Positions 1 to 11,399 of a stretch of DNA of 64,000 nucleotides are shown here, piece after piece; the first letter of the stretch is position 1; the number at the start of each line of letters is the position of its first letter. Origin of the DNA: Sphagnum magellanicum (lineage: Eukaryota > Streptophyta > Sphagnopsida > Sphagnales > Sphagnaceae); contig CM038909.1 in assembly GCA_021904315.1 (NCBI GenBank), forward strand, positions 22,668,212-22,732,211, read 5' to 3'. Position numbers and translations under genes: made by a program. The notes under the pieces are model-generated. The model made no database searches and was not told the origin of the DNA. It saw only the letters and a program-made list of their open reading frames with translations.

Positions 1-3000
1 TTCCACCCACACATCACAAGACAACAATTTCCTAACCATGTTCCAATTCCCCTATGGAGTTTCATCACTTTGATAACCATTCTAAAACTTATTTCTCCTA
101 TTGATTGATTCTACAAGTAAAATCATCAAGTCTTCAACATAGCAAAAAACATCAAGAGACCTAGAAAAATCCACACTACAAAGTTGTCCACATCAACCAA
201 GCAAGCATTAATCTCGTTAACCAAATTTATTCAAAATTTGCAGTCTCATACACATTCAAGTATGAAATGTTTTAAAAACCAAACGAGACTTAGCTTTGTC
301 AATCCTCATCATTTGCATGTCTCCCTTTTATTCTCTTGAAGATCTACATGAGGATCTTCCTTGCCATTACTCCAACACAACATCGATTAGAAACGCAAAA
401 CAAAAACCAACATTGCCACATCATCTCCACCATTTGCATCATTATTAGTTATCTACAAATCCACACAAAACCCACACACACACAATTTCTATTTAAGCAC
501 AATCCATAAAACCTTCATTCTATTGCCATCAACATGCTCCAAAAGGTGATAAGGTTTTAGCCATTCCAATTAATGGTTATCATTTTCTGTAAAGTAATTG
601 ATGTTGTTTTCATTTTCTTTTCACACTTGTAAAAAATTCCAAGTCACCATTCCACATCATATGCATAGCTCATTGCAAAATGACTATCATTAATGAAGTG
701 TTCAAACCAATGTTGTGTGGGTAAATTTTGTCAATAATCTTTGGTTTCTATTTTTGAATTCTTGAAATGAAAATAACATCTTGTTCCATTTTTAAAAAAA
801 ATTTAGAACTAAAGAACTTCCCATCCTAATTATTAAAAAAATTCATAGGATTTGTGGTTTTCATGATAGAATCAACAAAGAACATGGGTTTTGGGCAATT
901 CACTTCTTTCATTATTATTTTCATTTTTATGAAGATGATGATTATATATGAGAAACAATTCTTTAATGTTATGATAACAATAATTCTATGAGATCAACAA
1001 AGCCTAGGCTCAAACTAGAAGGGGGTTTGTTGGCATTTTGGATACCTTTAGACAACATTAGTTCAAACATGTGTTGTATAAATATGTAGGGCAAATTTAG
1101 GGTATATGGTATTGGTATGAATATTCACTGCACCAAAATATAGCCATCCATGACTAGGACATATTGTGACTAATGTTCAAACCTAACCATGGAGTGATAT
1201 GACCCAATCACATGTGACTTTAGTCATGATTATAGGACTCATATGACTATGATATTACAACTACATGATTAATAATCATGAAAGATAGCTAGGTTAAGTA
1301 GGTACATGGGTATGTTTAGCTACTTAGGCTAAATAAATATGCTAAGTAAAAAGGTTAAAAAATCTAGGTAGACCTTAAGTGGGCCTAAATAGATATATTA
1401 GGTCCTAACTAACCCCTAAATATAGGCTTAGGTGGATTTAAATTCTTCCTAATAAGTAGCCTTTATATAAGCCTAGGTATGTATTTTAATATGAATTAAT
1501 TAATAATTAATATTTAATCCTAGTTTAGTTTAATTTAATTTAATTGAATCCTAGTTTAACTTAATTTAACCTACTTAAGGTTAATTTGCTCCAAGTAGCT
1601 TAGTTTAATTTAAAGAACTTTATTTATTCTAATTAATCTTGTTTAGCTTAATGTACCATATTTTGACATATGTAACTTAAAATTTCGTTTGATTTAGCCA
1701 AGTGTACCAACTTTAACAACCTTTAAGTTTCACCAAATTTAGCCAAATTTATTCAATTTAAAAAATAATTAACCAAATTTAATTAAAAATTTTCTCTGAA
1801 TTTAGCCAAAATCATTTACTTTAGCTAAATTAATACTCATTTAACTTAGCTTTTAAAAACTTCACCCAAGTATATCAAAATATAAGAAAATTTATCTTGG
1901 TTTAACCAAAATTAACCAACTTTAGCTTTAGTCAGGCCAAGTTTAATCAAAATATACTAATTTAATAAAGAAAAACTTTATTGAACCAAAATAACGTAGT
2001 TTAACAAATTTATGTTATAAATAGCCAAATTTAGCAAAGTTTTACCAAATTTATCCATGGGTTTAGGCTTCATGAATTTACAACATATTGAATTTATAAA
2101 ATGACCTTTTGAAATTATAATTTTATTACAAATGTTTTCCATAATATGTATATATGTATATGATATTAAACATGTGGATTTTAGTAAATATAAAATTATA
2201 AAAAATTTAATGAATGAAAATAAGACTACAATTATATATATTGTTATATATAATATGTATCTAATAATATGTTAATATTAATATATTTTATGCATATTAA
2301 TATAGACATACATGTATGTGTAGATTAATAAATTATGCATAAAATAATGTTATGTGTATATAGTATGGTATATAATATGTAAAAATATATTTATATTAAT
2401 AATATTGTATTGTATTCATATTTCAGAATTTAAAATAAATAAAAAATATTCTAGTTTTTACATTTAATTATATATATATATTTATTAAAGTTTAGAATGT
2501 ATTCAAACATAACGAATATGTTGAAATTTTTTTAATTCAAAAGTGATTTTCTATATTCAAATTTATTGTTTTTTTGAATTTTGAGTTAGTAGATTATGGT
2601 TCAAAGTTTAATAATCTATATTCAAATTTTCATTTAAGTGTTGAAAAAGAAATTATATTTTAAACTTTGTGTTTTTTACATTCAAACATTGAAAGATGAT
2701 AAATCATGTGTATGAGTACATTGTTGCACATGTAGTTGAATGGCAAAGGCCTTGCATCACTTTGAATAGGTCTAAGGACCAATGCTTGATCCTATCAAGT
2801 TGACCAATTTTGACCATGATGACTATGGTCAACATGGGGGTATGTTGATAGGTCATATGTACAATGAATGTATGACATTGATATTGTATAATATGTTTTT
2901 ATATTATTTGTTTACAAACCATACATATATGGTATACAAATGATTCAAAATTAGATTAAATGAATAATTATTTTATAAAGTGCACATGCAAAAGTACATT

Positions 3001-5100
3001 TAAATATTAATATGAAATTATAAATATATAATATAATATATAACAATATACATTATTATATTTTATTATATACAAGAATCTATATTGTATATATATTATA
3101 TATATAATATTTTGTAATCATGTAAGATGTAAATAACATATATGACTAGTGGTAAAATTGACAAGTCTCAATGGACTATGTAATCACTATTGGCATATAT
3201 GAGTACAAACCCAATCATGGATGTAGTCATATATCCATCTTTTTGGTGTAATGATTATTGGTATTGAATAACAAATATACATGAAGCAATACTAACCTTA
3301 TATCGATACTAGTCTCATATGAAACCTAAAGTAATATTAGGTATATACATGTTTTCTACCAATATCAATACTAAGTTTATAACTATTAAATACACTACTA
3401 CAAAAACATGGTTTTTACACTACTAGCATCATGTTTGAAATGACTATATAGTCAATATCTAGAATACAATTAGTAGTTTGAAGTGACTAAATGTGTTCAT
3501 CATGACTAACATCAAAAGTAGCAATGTCCATTATGATTAAAAAATCTAGCATTATAATCAAATTAGACAATATGTTGCACACATGGTAAATGTGAGTGCC
3601 CACATGGATTTGTTTATGCTGATTAATACAACTAACTTGACTAAAATTAGTCATAAAGTATGCCACATAATTATAATGTTATTTTTTAATGACGTGGTAA
3701 TAGTAAAATGGGAAAAAAAAATCATGTTCTAACTTTTCATTTAAAAAATTTCATGATGAAAAAACTGACAAAAGATATAATTATCATGATTCCAATTATT
3801 ATTCATAATTATTCAAATAAATAAATATTTTACAAGGGGGAAGTTTTGAAAAAAAGTAATGAAAAAATGGGGCATTAATTTAATTTTTTCTACTTCTATG
3901 AAAGTTATAGAAAAAAATCATAATAATTAATTAAATGTACATGCTGATCTTGAATTATTCAAATTCCATGATTCAAATAGTATTTATGATGAATCAATTG
4001 AATGCACATATATGTCCAAATTAAAATAGCCCCAAACTAAACCATTTATTTATTCATAATTAAATGACATGAGTAAGATGGAATAATAAAATAAAATAAG
4101 TTATTTTCATTTATTTAAAATGTGAAATAAACTAATCTACATTTCATAGTAAAAAGAACTAAATTTAAAAATTAAAATAAAATCCATTATTACTACAAAA
4201 ACATTATAACATGGAATTCAATTCTTTTATTTTTATTACAAAAATTGTTATATGATTGAAGGCATAACAAGTTTTAATAATAACCTAATTTCATAACTGA
4301 ATTTTTTTGGTTATAATATTTTAAAGATATTTTTCTAAAATATTAATTTTTGATAAATATGTGGCATACTTCGTAAATTAATGTAATGTTTAAATTATTA
4401 TAAAATTGAAGTCAATGATGAAAGTAAGGAAACCAAATGTACCTAAATAATTATATGCAAAATTTGTAACCCAAGCGAAACAAAATTACTTGAATTTTTG
4501 AAAAAAATATTGAATTTTTTTTTCATGTTTTGAAATTGAAAGGCATCACAAAGTTCAATGTGATTATGATAGTAAATTAGTTTTACCTAAATAATTATAG
4601 ATTATAATCCAATCAAAGATTTAAAACCTTATATGTGCATTTTAAAATTAAGTGATTTGGTTATGTGTTCACATTTTGAAACTAAAATAATTAAAAAATT
4701 CAACATAATTGTGAAAGTAATTTTTTATCTAAATAATTATATTTCAGACATTACATATGAATTTTTGAAATAAATATTTAAAACTATCTTAATTGTTGTA
4801 CATTTTGAATTGGAAAAACACCACAAAAGTTCCATATAATCATGACAATAAATAAATTAGATGTATTTAAATAATATTTGAAGATTTAACTCAATTAAAA
4901 TTTTCAAAAAATACATTTGAATTTTTTAATTTTTTAATATTTAAAATAATTATTTTTACTCTTTTTTTAATTAAAAAATTTATGAAATTCAATGTAATAA
5001 TGAACCTACCAAATCAATTAGATCGAATATTGATATAAAAACATATGCAATTTTTGTTCAAAATATGTGGTTTTGTTTTTTCAAAAAATCATTATTTGTC
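1..5100. other. AT-rich intergenic repeat DNA, no gene
   Basis: No open frame of note and no recognisable protein. Base composition is strongly AT-rich with long A/T runs. Within it, 1490-2060 is a degenerate low-complexity stretch built from short variants of TTTAGCCAAA and TTAATTTAA. A possible old TIR element and a CACTA-like terminus are listed separately. The rest looks like decayed transposon sequence that I cannot classify. Confidence 0.7.
1131..3248. mobile_element. Possible old TIR element, non-autonomous
   Basis: The left edge begins CACCAAAA and the right edge ends TTTTGGTG, so the two ends are inverted. Just inside both edges lie ATGACTA/TAGTCAT words, and several more occur in the first 150 bp. 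Similarity beyond the first 8 bp is patchy, no target-site duplication is visible and nothing is coded inside. It could be chance in AT-rich DNA. Confidence 0.28.
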
Positions 5101-5110
5101 ATCACATAAA

Positions 5111-5175
5111 ATGATGGCTTGGTGGATAAGGCCTTGGAATGTGGTTGAGAAGGTTGTGGGTTCAAATCTTACATT
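5111..5175 (+). repeat. tRNA-related SINE-like head (box A and box B)
   Basis: TGGCTTGGTGG at 5115-5125 resembles RNA polymerase III box A, and GGGTTCAAATC at 5158-5168 is a near-perfect box B. The spacing of about 33 bp is typical of tRNA genes and of plant tRNA-derived SINEs. There is no cloverleaf with paired acceptor ends, so it is not a functional tRNA gene. Most likely it is the 5' head of an old SINE in AT-rich repeat DNA. Confidence 0.45.
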
Positions 5176-5857
5176 GAACATTCATCATTATAAAAAAAAT
5201 CTTGAGTTTGGGGATTCAATAACTTGTACAACATCAACTAACAATCTATTAGTAATGTTAGCCTAGAAAATTAATTAATTACAAAAAGTTCCAACCTTGA
5301 ATCCTAGTTCAAGGGTGGCATTGTTTTAAATTCACCTATAGTTCAAAAGAAATTAAAGTTTCATAATGTCATTATATATTCATAAAAATAATTTAATTTT
5401 TAATTTAAAAATCAAATTAGTAATGTCATGTTAACTAATTACCTTAGTTATCTTAATCTTTTTGAACAAGCATCTTAGTCATTTTAAACATTTGTCTTCA
5501 ATCATGTTAGTCATATAATTTTAATTGCATTTGTGTTAAAAATTGTTAGTTTTTTTTTCAGTACCTTTAATTTTGTCCATTGTTTGATGTGACTAAAAAT
5601 ATAATACTTAGTAAAAAAGACTAACTTAAAAACACATATTTATAATATTGATAATAGGCATAAATCAACTTTAAACCTAATATCAATAACAGATTGGTTT
5701 GAAAAAAAAGTTCAAGCAATATTAATATCTATTAGGTATGACAAAAACAAAAAAATACCACAAATGATGGCAACAAGTCTCAAAAAGTCGAAGTTGATGT
5801 CAAATAGGTGGGCTATCCAAACGCTAAATTTATATTCAAAGATGACAATCTACAAAT

Positions 5858-6461
5858 GTGTGTGCAAATTATGTTTCATGGATGGGATTGCATATTGATT
5901 TGCACCAAAATTATGGTGTAGGCCATTCTTTAGACCACAATGGTTTAGAAAGACATGTCACCACAAACCATCAAGAGTTGTTGGAGGAAAGTACAAATCC
6001 TACCCCTAGTTTGGACGGTAGACATTACAAGTCAAGACGAACGGGAAAAAGGCAAAAGGTGCTTGAAATTGAAGAGCTGAACATGGTGATAGCTACCATG
6101 AATCTTGGAGAGGATTCACTATCAATTGAAGACTTAATCAACATGCCAAGAGAACATGTGTTTATCTCACTAATAGCTACCATGAAATCATTGCCAAATG
6201 GCATTTTGATCTGATTATCTTTAAATCTTTTGCTTGAAATTGAAACTCATACTGTGTGGCATACATATTGAAAAGAATGTCACAAATGAAGAGTTAGTAC
6301 AACTTGCAGGAGAGGTAGTTAGCATTGTTGAGGATGATGATCCATCATCTATTGATATTGATGAGGAAATAGTCCAGGAATCAACACCCCCAACAAGTCA
6401 CTCTTCAAAAGGCAAAGCAGCATGCCAATGCACTAGCAACCTGCATAGCATAACAACCTAG
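5858..6461 (+). pseudogene. Decayed ORF pair, unknown protein (likely transposon relic)
   Basis: Two consecutive plus-strand frames (5858-6214, 118 aa; 6234-6461, 75 aa) read like real protein although the surroundings are AT-rich. The first has a basic patch (SRRTGKRQKV) followed by an acidic helical stretch (LNLGEDSLSIEDL-like). The second has an acidic tract (EDDDPSSIDIDEEI) and a Ser/Pro tail. A stop and frame change separate them. I recognise no family. The setting suggests the end of a degraded transposon ORF rather than a host gene. Confidence 0.33.
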
Positions 6462-7258
6462 CACAACACCAAAAGATGAATTAACGATTCAGTGCATTAT
6501 GAACAAGATGACTATCCTTCACCTAATAAACTTAAACAACTTAAAACATGCAAAAATCACATCTCTCTTCAAATCTGATAATTCACAGTAAAGTTTTAAA
6601 TAACCCATATAAATTTTTTAAACAATTGGGACTTTTATTTTGGTGCAAAAAGGGCTATTTTGCAAGGTTTTTTTTTTTTAATACTCACAATCTTGTAAGG
6701 GTTTGTATGGAATGTGACTATACACATTTGAATCACAATTTATTAGTGTCACCAAAACAAATGGTTACCAGGGGCATGATTATAAAGGGGGTTGGTTTAT
6801 TGTGCTAGTCTAACATTGTTCCAAGCCAATGTTGATCCAGTGTATAATTGGGCAATTCCAGAACCACTGGTTCGAGCTCTAGTTAATAAAATTGAACCAG
6901 AGTTGGATATGATTTTTTGAACTGGAACCAGAACTTTTAAAAGAACCAGGTTCCTAACTGGAACTGGAACTGGAATCGATATTTTTGGTAAAAAGAAAAA
7001 GAAGACTAGAACTGGGGGCTAACCACAGGTTCGTCATAAAAGTAAACAGGTAAAATTGGATGAAGTTCAGCAAAAAAAAGATGACTCACAGAGTTCATTC
7101 GTCAGCTAAACATTCATCTGCTGAACATTCCTCAAAATCAGTGAGGGGGGGGGGCACCGAATGACACCTATATCCTTCCGTACAGTTGTCTCTTGTACAC
7201 TCTGTCCCTTACAGGCAGGCAGCCAGAGCCGACAAAGAAGGGTAGGTACACTAGGCAT
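6462..7258. other. Non-coding stretch upstream of gene island
   Basis: No gene seen. At about 6840-7020 there is a degenerate run of GGAACTGG/GAACCAG variants in both orientations. Composition shifts from AT-rich to more balanced towards the right, where the first confident gene begins. Confidence 0.6.
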
Positions 7259-7291
7259 TGGGTAGGTAGGTAGGTAGGTAGGTAGGTAGTA
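7259..7291 (+). repeat. (TAGG)n microsatellite
   Basis: A perfect run of the tetranucleotide GGTA/TAGG of about eight units, ending in an imperfect unit. Confidence 0.9.
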
Positions 7292-7699
7292 GGTATGTAC
7301 AAGAACACACCCCCGGCGGTCATCAAGGCGGTTCTTAGCAGCATTCAGAATAAGAAATCAAATTACTGCTTTTGGTATTTACTAGCACGGATTCTAGAAT
7401 TATAAAAAAAAATGCAAATAACTGGTTCTTGTATTACTACTAGTAGAGTTTGTAAAATTTGGAAAAATCAAATAACTGGTTCATCTAATTTCTACTAGCA
7501 TGGTTTTAAAATTTGGAAAAATCAAATAATCGACCCAAAAACCCGGCGGTTCTTGACCAGTCTGGGATCTTAATTTTAAAAGCTTTTCAAATAACCGGAA
7601 CCCGTGATTCTTTAAAAATTCAAATGACCGCACAACACTCCCTTGATAGGCTCCATTGGTAGGCTGTTAAATGAATGCATGCAAAAGGGTGGGAGGGGC

Positions 7700-8385
7700 G
7701 GGGGCTGAGCTTTACTGCAGAGCGCAGTTATAGTGGAGATCATGGGCAGCTTTAACGTCTCACCGCCTGCGACGTCGGAACGTCGGAGCAGATTTGCGTC
7801 GCACATTTGTAGCAGTGGGGTTTTTGGATCGCCTTTCCCCCGAATTTGTTTCCGTGCCAGCTGCTCCGCCATCTCCTTCCTCATTACTCTTGTCCCTGCA
7901 CTAACTCCTTGCCATAATATTGTTGATTGGGTGTTGATGATGGATTTTATTTTAAGTAAATGTGTTGCCGCGTGCTACTCCTCATCACTCATTGAACATC
8001 GGTAGCTAGCTACCTGCTCATGATGTGGCACAGCACCGGAGTAGCTGAACTTCCCGGCTGGGTGCGTGGTTGGGTTCTAGTATAACTACCCAGATCGGCC
8101 TTACTTTGTTGCTCCATCAGATGCGTGCAGTAGCAAGTCTATCCTCAACTCGAGCTTTATCTAGTGAAAGTTGTTCTCTAGTCCCGGGTGTCACCCGGTC
8201 TGCTGATGATTTTAGACTGTAGTTGGTATTGTCGACGCAACTGGCCCTGTTGTAATTAGCAAGCTTTGTGTGATCTCATTTTGTCAAATTTGTCAACAGC
8301 TAGCTAGCTACCTCCTCCTGCTGCTGCTGCTGCTGCTGTTTTGATTAGTTTGATTCTTGAGCTGCAGGGATCGTATCTGTGAGAG
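7700..8385 (+). promoter_or_regulatory. Putative promoter and 5' leader of the secreted Ser-Pro protein
   Basis: GC-richer DNA directly upstream of the start codon of the next gene. No clear TATA box is visible; the nearest weak candidate is TATAAC at about 8080. A CTCCTCCTG/(CTG)n run at 8312-8339 would lie in the leader. The assignment rests on position and composition only. Confidence 0.35.
8312..8339 (+). repeat. (CTG)n trinucleotide run in the leader
   Basis: About seven perfect CTG units preceded by CTC units, about 50 bp before the start codon of the gene at 8386. Length variation here would change the 5' leader, not the protein. Confidence 0.85.
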
Positions 8386-9108
8386 ATGAAAATGAAGATT
8401 ACAGGAGTACAATTCGTGGTACTGTTGCTGATGGTGGTCACCATCGTGGGTACCAGTAGTGGGGTTCTGCAGCAGGCGGAGGGGTCACGCGAGGCTAGCT
8501 TCTTGAAGGGTTCCCAAAAGGACTTGAGTGCTAGTACAGAATTCTTTGACGACCATGACAAGCATGATGATCATGACTCTGGTGACGGTCATGGACTCTT
8601 CGACCATGGCAAGAAGCATCATGATGATGATCATCATGGCGATTCTGATGATAAGGGATGTGGTGATGATGACAAACAGCCCAAAGAACACGACGGCAGC
8701 AGCTGGGGATCGCCAGCCTCGCCTGAATCTCCAGTCTACAGCTCTCCAAGTTACTCTCCCGAGTCCCCAGACTACAGTTCTCCGTCATACTCTCCTGAGT
8801 CCCCAGTCTACAGCTCTCCACCACCATCCTCTCCAGAATCTCCAGACTACAGCTCTGCATCACCATCCTCTCCTGAGTCCCCAATCTACAGCCCTCCATC
8901 ACCATCTTCTCCTGAATCCCCAGTCTACAGCTCTCCATCACCATCCTCTCCGGAATCCCCAGTCTACAGCTCTCCTTCACCAATGTACAGCTCTCCTGAG
9001 TCTCCAGTCTACAGCTCCCCTTCACCAATGTACAGCTCTCCTGAGTCTCCAGTCTACAGCTCCCCGTCCCCAGATCACAGCAAGCCGGCTCCCGGAAAAT
9101 GCGACTAA
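8386..9108 (+). CDS. Secreted His/Asp-rich, Ser-Pro-repeat wall-type protein
   Basis: A 240-residue single-exon gene. Residues 1-26 are a clear signal peptide: MKMK followed by a strongly hydrophobic core ([12 protein letters not shown]). Residues about 50-100 are extremely rich in His, Asp and Lys ([20 protein letters not shown]) and could bind divalent metals. From about 105 to the end the protein is a tandem array of [14 protein letters not shown]-like units, about ten copies, ending in a short basic tail with Cys. Ser-Pro and Tyr-rich repeats of this kind are typical of cell-wall hydroxyproline-rich glycoproteins such as extensins. However, SPES units lack long SPPPP blocks, so it is a chimeric or extensin-like protein, not a classical extensin. 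The start is the first in-frame ATG before the signal peptide. AATAAA follows at 9425. Role inferred: extracellular matrix. Confidence 0.85.
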   Translation: MKMKITGVQFVVLLLMVVTIVGTSSGVLQQAEGSREASFLKGSQKDLSASTEFFDDHDKHDDHDSGDGHGLFDHGKKHHDDDHHGDSDDKGCGDDDKQPKEHDGSSWGSPASPESPVYSSPSYSPESPDYSSPSYSPESPVYSSPPPSSPESPDYSSASPSSPESPIYSPPSPSSPESPVYSSPSPSSPESPVYSSPSPMYSSPESPVYSSPSPMYSSPESPVYSSPSPDHSKPAPGKCD

Positions 9109-9424
9109 GGATCAGGCTCCCGAGCTCTCCATGCATCATCCTCGATCAACTCATGGAGATTTACCGCAGGTGTGATTTGCAGCTCGTTTCAGATCTTTTC
9201 TAACTGCACTCATCGGCGGAAATTTTCTTCAAAACCTGATCACAAACTTATGAAATTGTAGCGTGTTTGTGTGCGTGTGTGTGTATTTTTGAGTGGAAAT
9301 GTGATCAAGGTAGTAGGAACTCGGCAGCTCGTTCCATTCAGTGCTTGGCCATTCTTCGTGTAGTAACTACAAATATATCTCTGCACACTTGTAATTGTGT
9401 TGAAGCAGCAATTCTTCTTTTTGA

Positions 9425-9430
9425 AATAAA
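9425..9430 (+). terminator. AATAAA polyadenylation signal
   Basis: AATAAA about 315 bp after the stop codon of the Ser-Pro protein gene; a second AATAAA lies at 9770-9775. Either could end its transcript. Confidence 0.5.
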
Positions 9431-9689
9431 ATTCTCTCAACTTTCCTGTTCTCAAGATCTCTTGATCACCATCACTCTAGGAGTCAACCATGTACAGTCA
9501 CTTGCAGCTGCTGCAGTAGCTTCCAGAAGTAGGTTCATGGAGGTATGTCTCTCTAGTTGCAGGGACCCAAGCTTCACAGTTTCATTCAGATCAACTGTAA
9601 GGAGCCACAGAAGAGCTCTGCATCTCCTTGAAAGTCTTCTGTACAAAAAAAGGTGGTGAAGAAAAAGAAGCTGTAGTAGATGAAACTAT

Positions 9690-9875
9690 CAATGATCACT
9701 GCAACTTCCTATATAATTTTGTAACACAGCTCTGGACTGGAACATTCTGTGCATCTGGATCTTAAGCCCAATAAAATCTGATTCTCACCAATTGTAAATT
9801 GACTGTTTTAATCAACATTTGTGATGATCTTGGTTTGGCACAAAACTTCCATGCCAAGATGACTTTCTCACTGAA
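9690..9875 (+). pseudogene. Possible receptor-like kinase catalytic-loop relic
   Basis: One frame reads HSSGLEHSVHLDLKPNKI. This matches the protein-kinase catalytic loop HxDLKPxNIL typical of plant receptor-like kinases. About 60 bp further on, after frame changes and stops, the translation contains ICDDLGLAQNFHAK, which resembles the DFG-loop region (ISDFGLAK). The order and spacing are right, but the frame is broken several times and the flanking kinase subdomains are not visible. It is a short, dead fragment at best. Confidence 0.38.
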
Positions 9876-9924
9876 TCTGTAAGTTGTATAAAGACCCATA
9901 AGAAAGCTGGCCGAGATCAGCTTA

Positions 9925-9951
9925 AAGGGGCCTGTGAGGAGGTCCCACATG
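9925..9951 (+). repeat. Outer inverted repeat, left copy
   Basis: A 27-bp sequence starting AAGGGGCCTGTGAGGAGG. It recurs as a perfect reverse complement at 48392-48418, 38.4 kb away. Outside it, a GACTTTCTCA word and AGATCA are also shared in inverted order, with a 44-bp gap. Inside it, similarity fades quickly. It may be the old outer end of a composite element or two copies of a short repeat family. Confidence 0.6.
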
Positions 9952-10401
9952 GCCACAAGGGGAAAATTGAACTATTTACCATCTCAAGTTTTCTGCAATG
10001 AGGGAAAAACAACAATTTTAGTTGAGATGTGGGAAAAGATGAGTGAAAAACTGAATTTATGGAAAGATGAGGAAATATACAAGGGAAAAAACCATGTAAT
10101 GATATATGGTAATCATTCAATGCTCAATGCATCACTGTATTACAAATACATGCACATTCCAACTAAAGTATGAGAGCAGAATTATGGTCAACAAGAGTTT
10201 TTTGTTGGTTTTGCACTCGCCAGATTTTCAACTAGTTGATCCCTTTTGGGACCTGGAGTGGAGGTAAGCCTAGCGGCCAATATTATGAAAGGTATTAAAA
10301 ATTTTAATGGCAAATGTAACTAAGTATTTTTCATATACTTACAACAGAATAATTCAAGTGCTGTGAAAGAAAGGCAACAAGAAAAAAAATTCTTTACTTT
10401 G

Positions 10402-10474
10402 GAAGTGTTTGAAATGATGCCACATGGCACTTTGAAATTTCAGATTGCGTTTTGAACCCTCAGGCCTACCTCCA
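10402..10474 (+). repeat. 73-bp dispersed repeat with G-box palindrome, copy 1
   Basis: GAAGTGTTTGAAATGATGCC through CTCAGGCCTACCTCCA. A same-length copy lies at 18512-18584 in the same orientation, differing at only about ten positions. The core TGCCAC[A/G]TGGCA is palindromic; copy 2 has the perfect CCACGTGG (G-box) and this copy has CCACATGG. It abuts the left long inverted arm and ends where that arm begins. Confidence 0.75.
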
Positions 10475-11150
10475 ATCTTAGGCCGGTTTCACAATGGAAA
10501 CAGACCAAACAGCAGCTCAACATCAATTAGAATACTATTGGAGCCACCCACAACCATTCAGACAAGTACTGGAGCTACCTGCAAGCTATACAGCAAACTC
10601 ATGCAAAAGCCTGTGCTCAAACTCACCCAACCTGGATCTACATCCTACACATTGTGTTGGATCTGAACGCAATTTATTAGAAGGGGCTGAGTGGTGTAAG
10701 GTTGTCCAAGATTCAGATTTGTAATGCAAGAAAGGTCAAAACCATGGCTTTTTCTTCAACAAATGGCCAGAATATTTCTGAGATTTACAGTCTGACCTCC
10801 TTTATATAACTGAAGTCTATCACTTAGATTTGCATGTTTTGCTCACAATAATGCTGATTGCCTGCATATTGTCAGACACAAACAAACTTCAGAATGCAAG
10901 AAACCCAAAAAAACAGGTTCACCAGTACCCTGAAAACTACAAAACCAGCATTGCTTACAATTGAGGAAAGGCAGCACCATGATGTCCAACAGCAGACCCA
11001 CCTTTCAGAAACTTAAAAAGTTTTTACAAGAATCTTCAGACATGCACCTTATAACTATTTCAGCACCCAGTTGCAGATGTACATAGCTCAAACCCCATGT
11101 CAAGTTTGTGAATATCATGTCCTCTAGCACATCCTGATTTCAATTGAACC
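10472..11150 (+). repeat. Long inverted arm, left (TIR-like)
   Basis: About 680 bp, beginning CCAATCTTAGGCCGGTTTC. It matches the reverse complement of 42540-43218 with very few differences: long stretches are identical and I estimate well over 90% identity by eye. Homology stops abruptly outside CCAATCT and on the inside near AATTGAAC. No protein is encoded by the arm. The minus-strand gene to its right reads into it and could be polyadenylated there. Flanks show no clear target-site duplication. Confidence 0.85.
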
Positions 11151-11399
11151 AACTGTGTCCAAGTTACACGTAAAGAACTTTGGGAAAAGCTTGTGCGCTT
11201 TCTGTACATAATATACACAGCAATACAGTATCCACACTCCTCCAGTTCTCAAGAGATCTAGTAACATGTGTGTCATCTGGAGAGTGCAATGTAACTCACC
11301 AGCATTGATGATTTTCCCCCCTTCTTTTTCTGTCATAGCTGCTCACTAACCCCATTCATATTCATGTGGGATGACCTGTATACGTCAGATATGATATAT

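Noticed and set aside
5111-5175. Functional tRNA gene
   Set aside because: Box A and B are present, but the acceptor and anticodon stems cannot be formed.
7612-7884. Minus-strand ORF MRKEMAEQLARKQ..., possible divergent first exon
   Set aside because: No splice continuation, no recognised family, and a plus-strand frame of equal length overlaps; not supportable.
8528-9175. Overlapping frames on both strands across the Ser-Pro protein gene (215 and 202 aa)
   Set aside because: They are shadows of the repetitive true frame; the repeats keep alternative frames open. Only the frame from 8386 has a signal peptide and sensible repeats.
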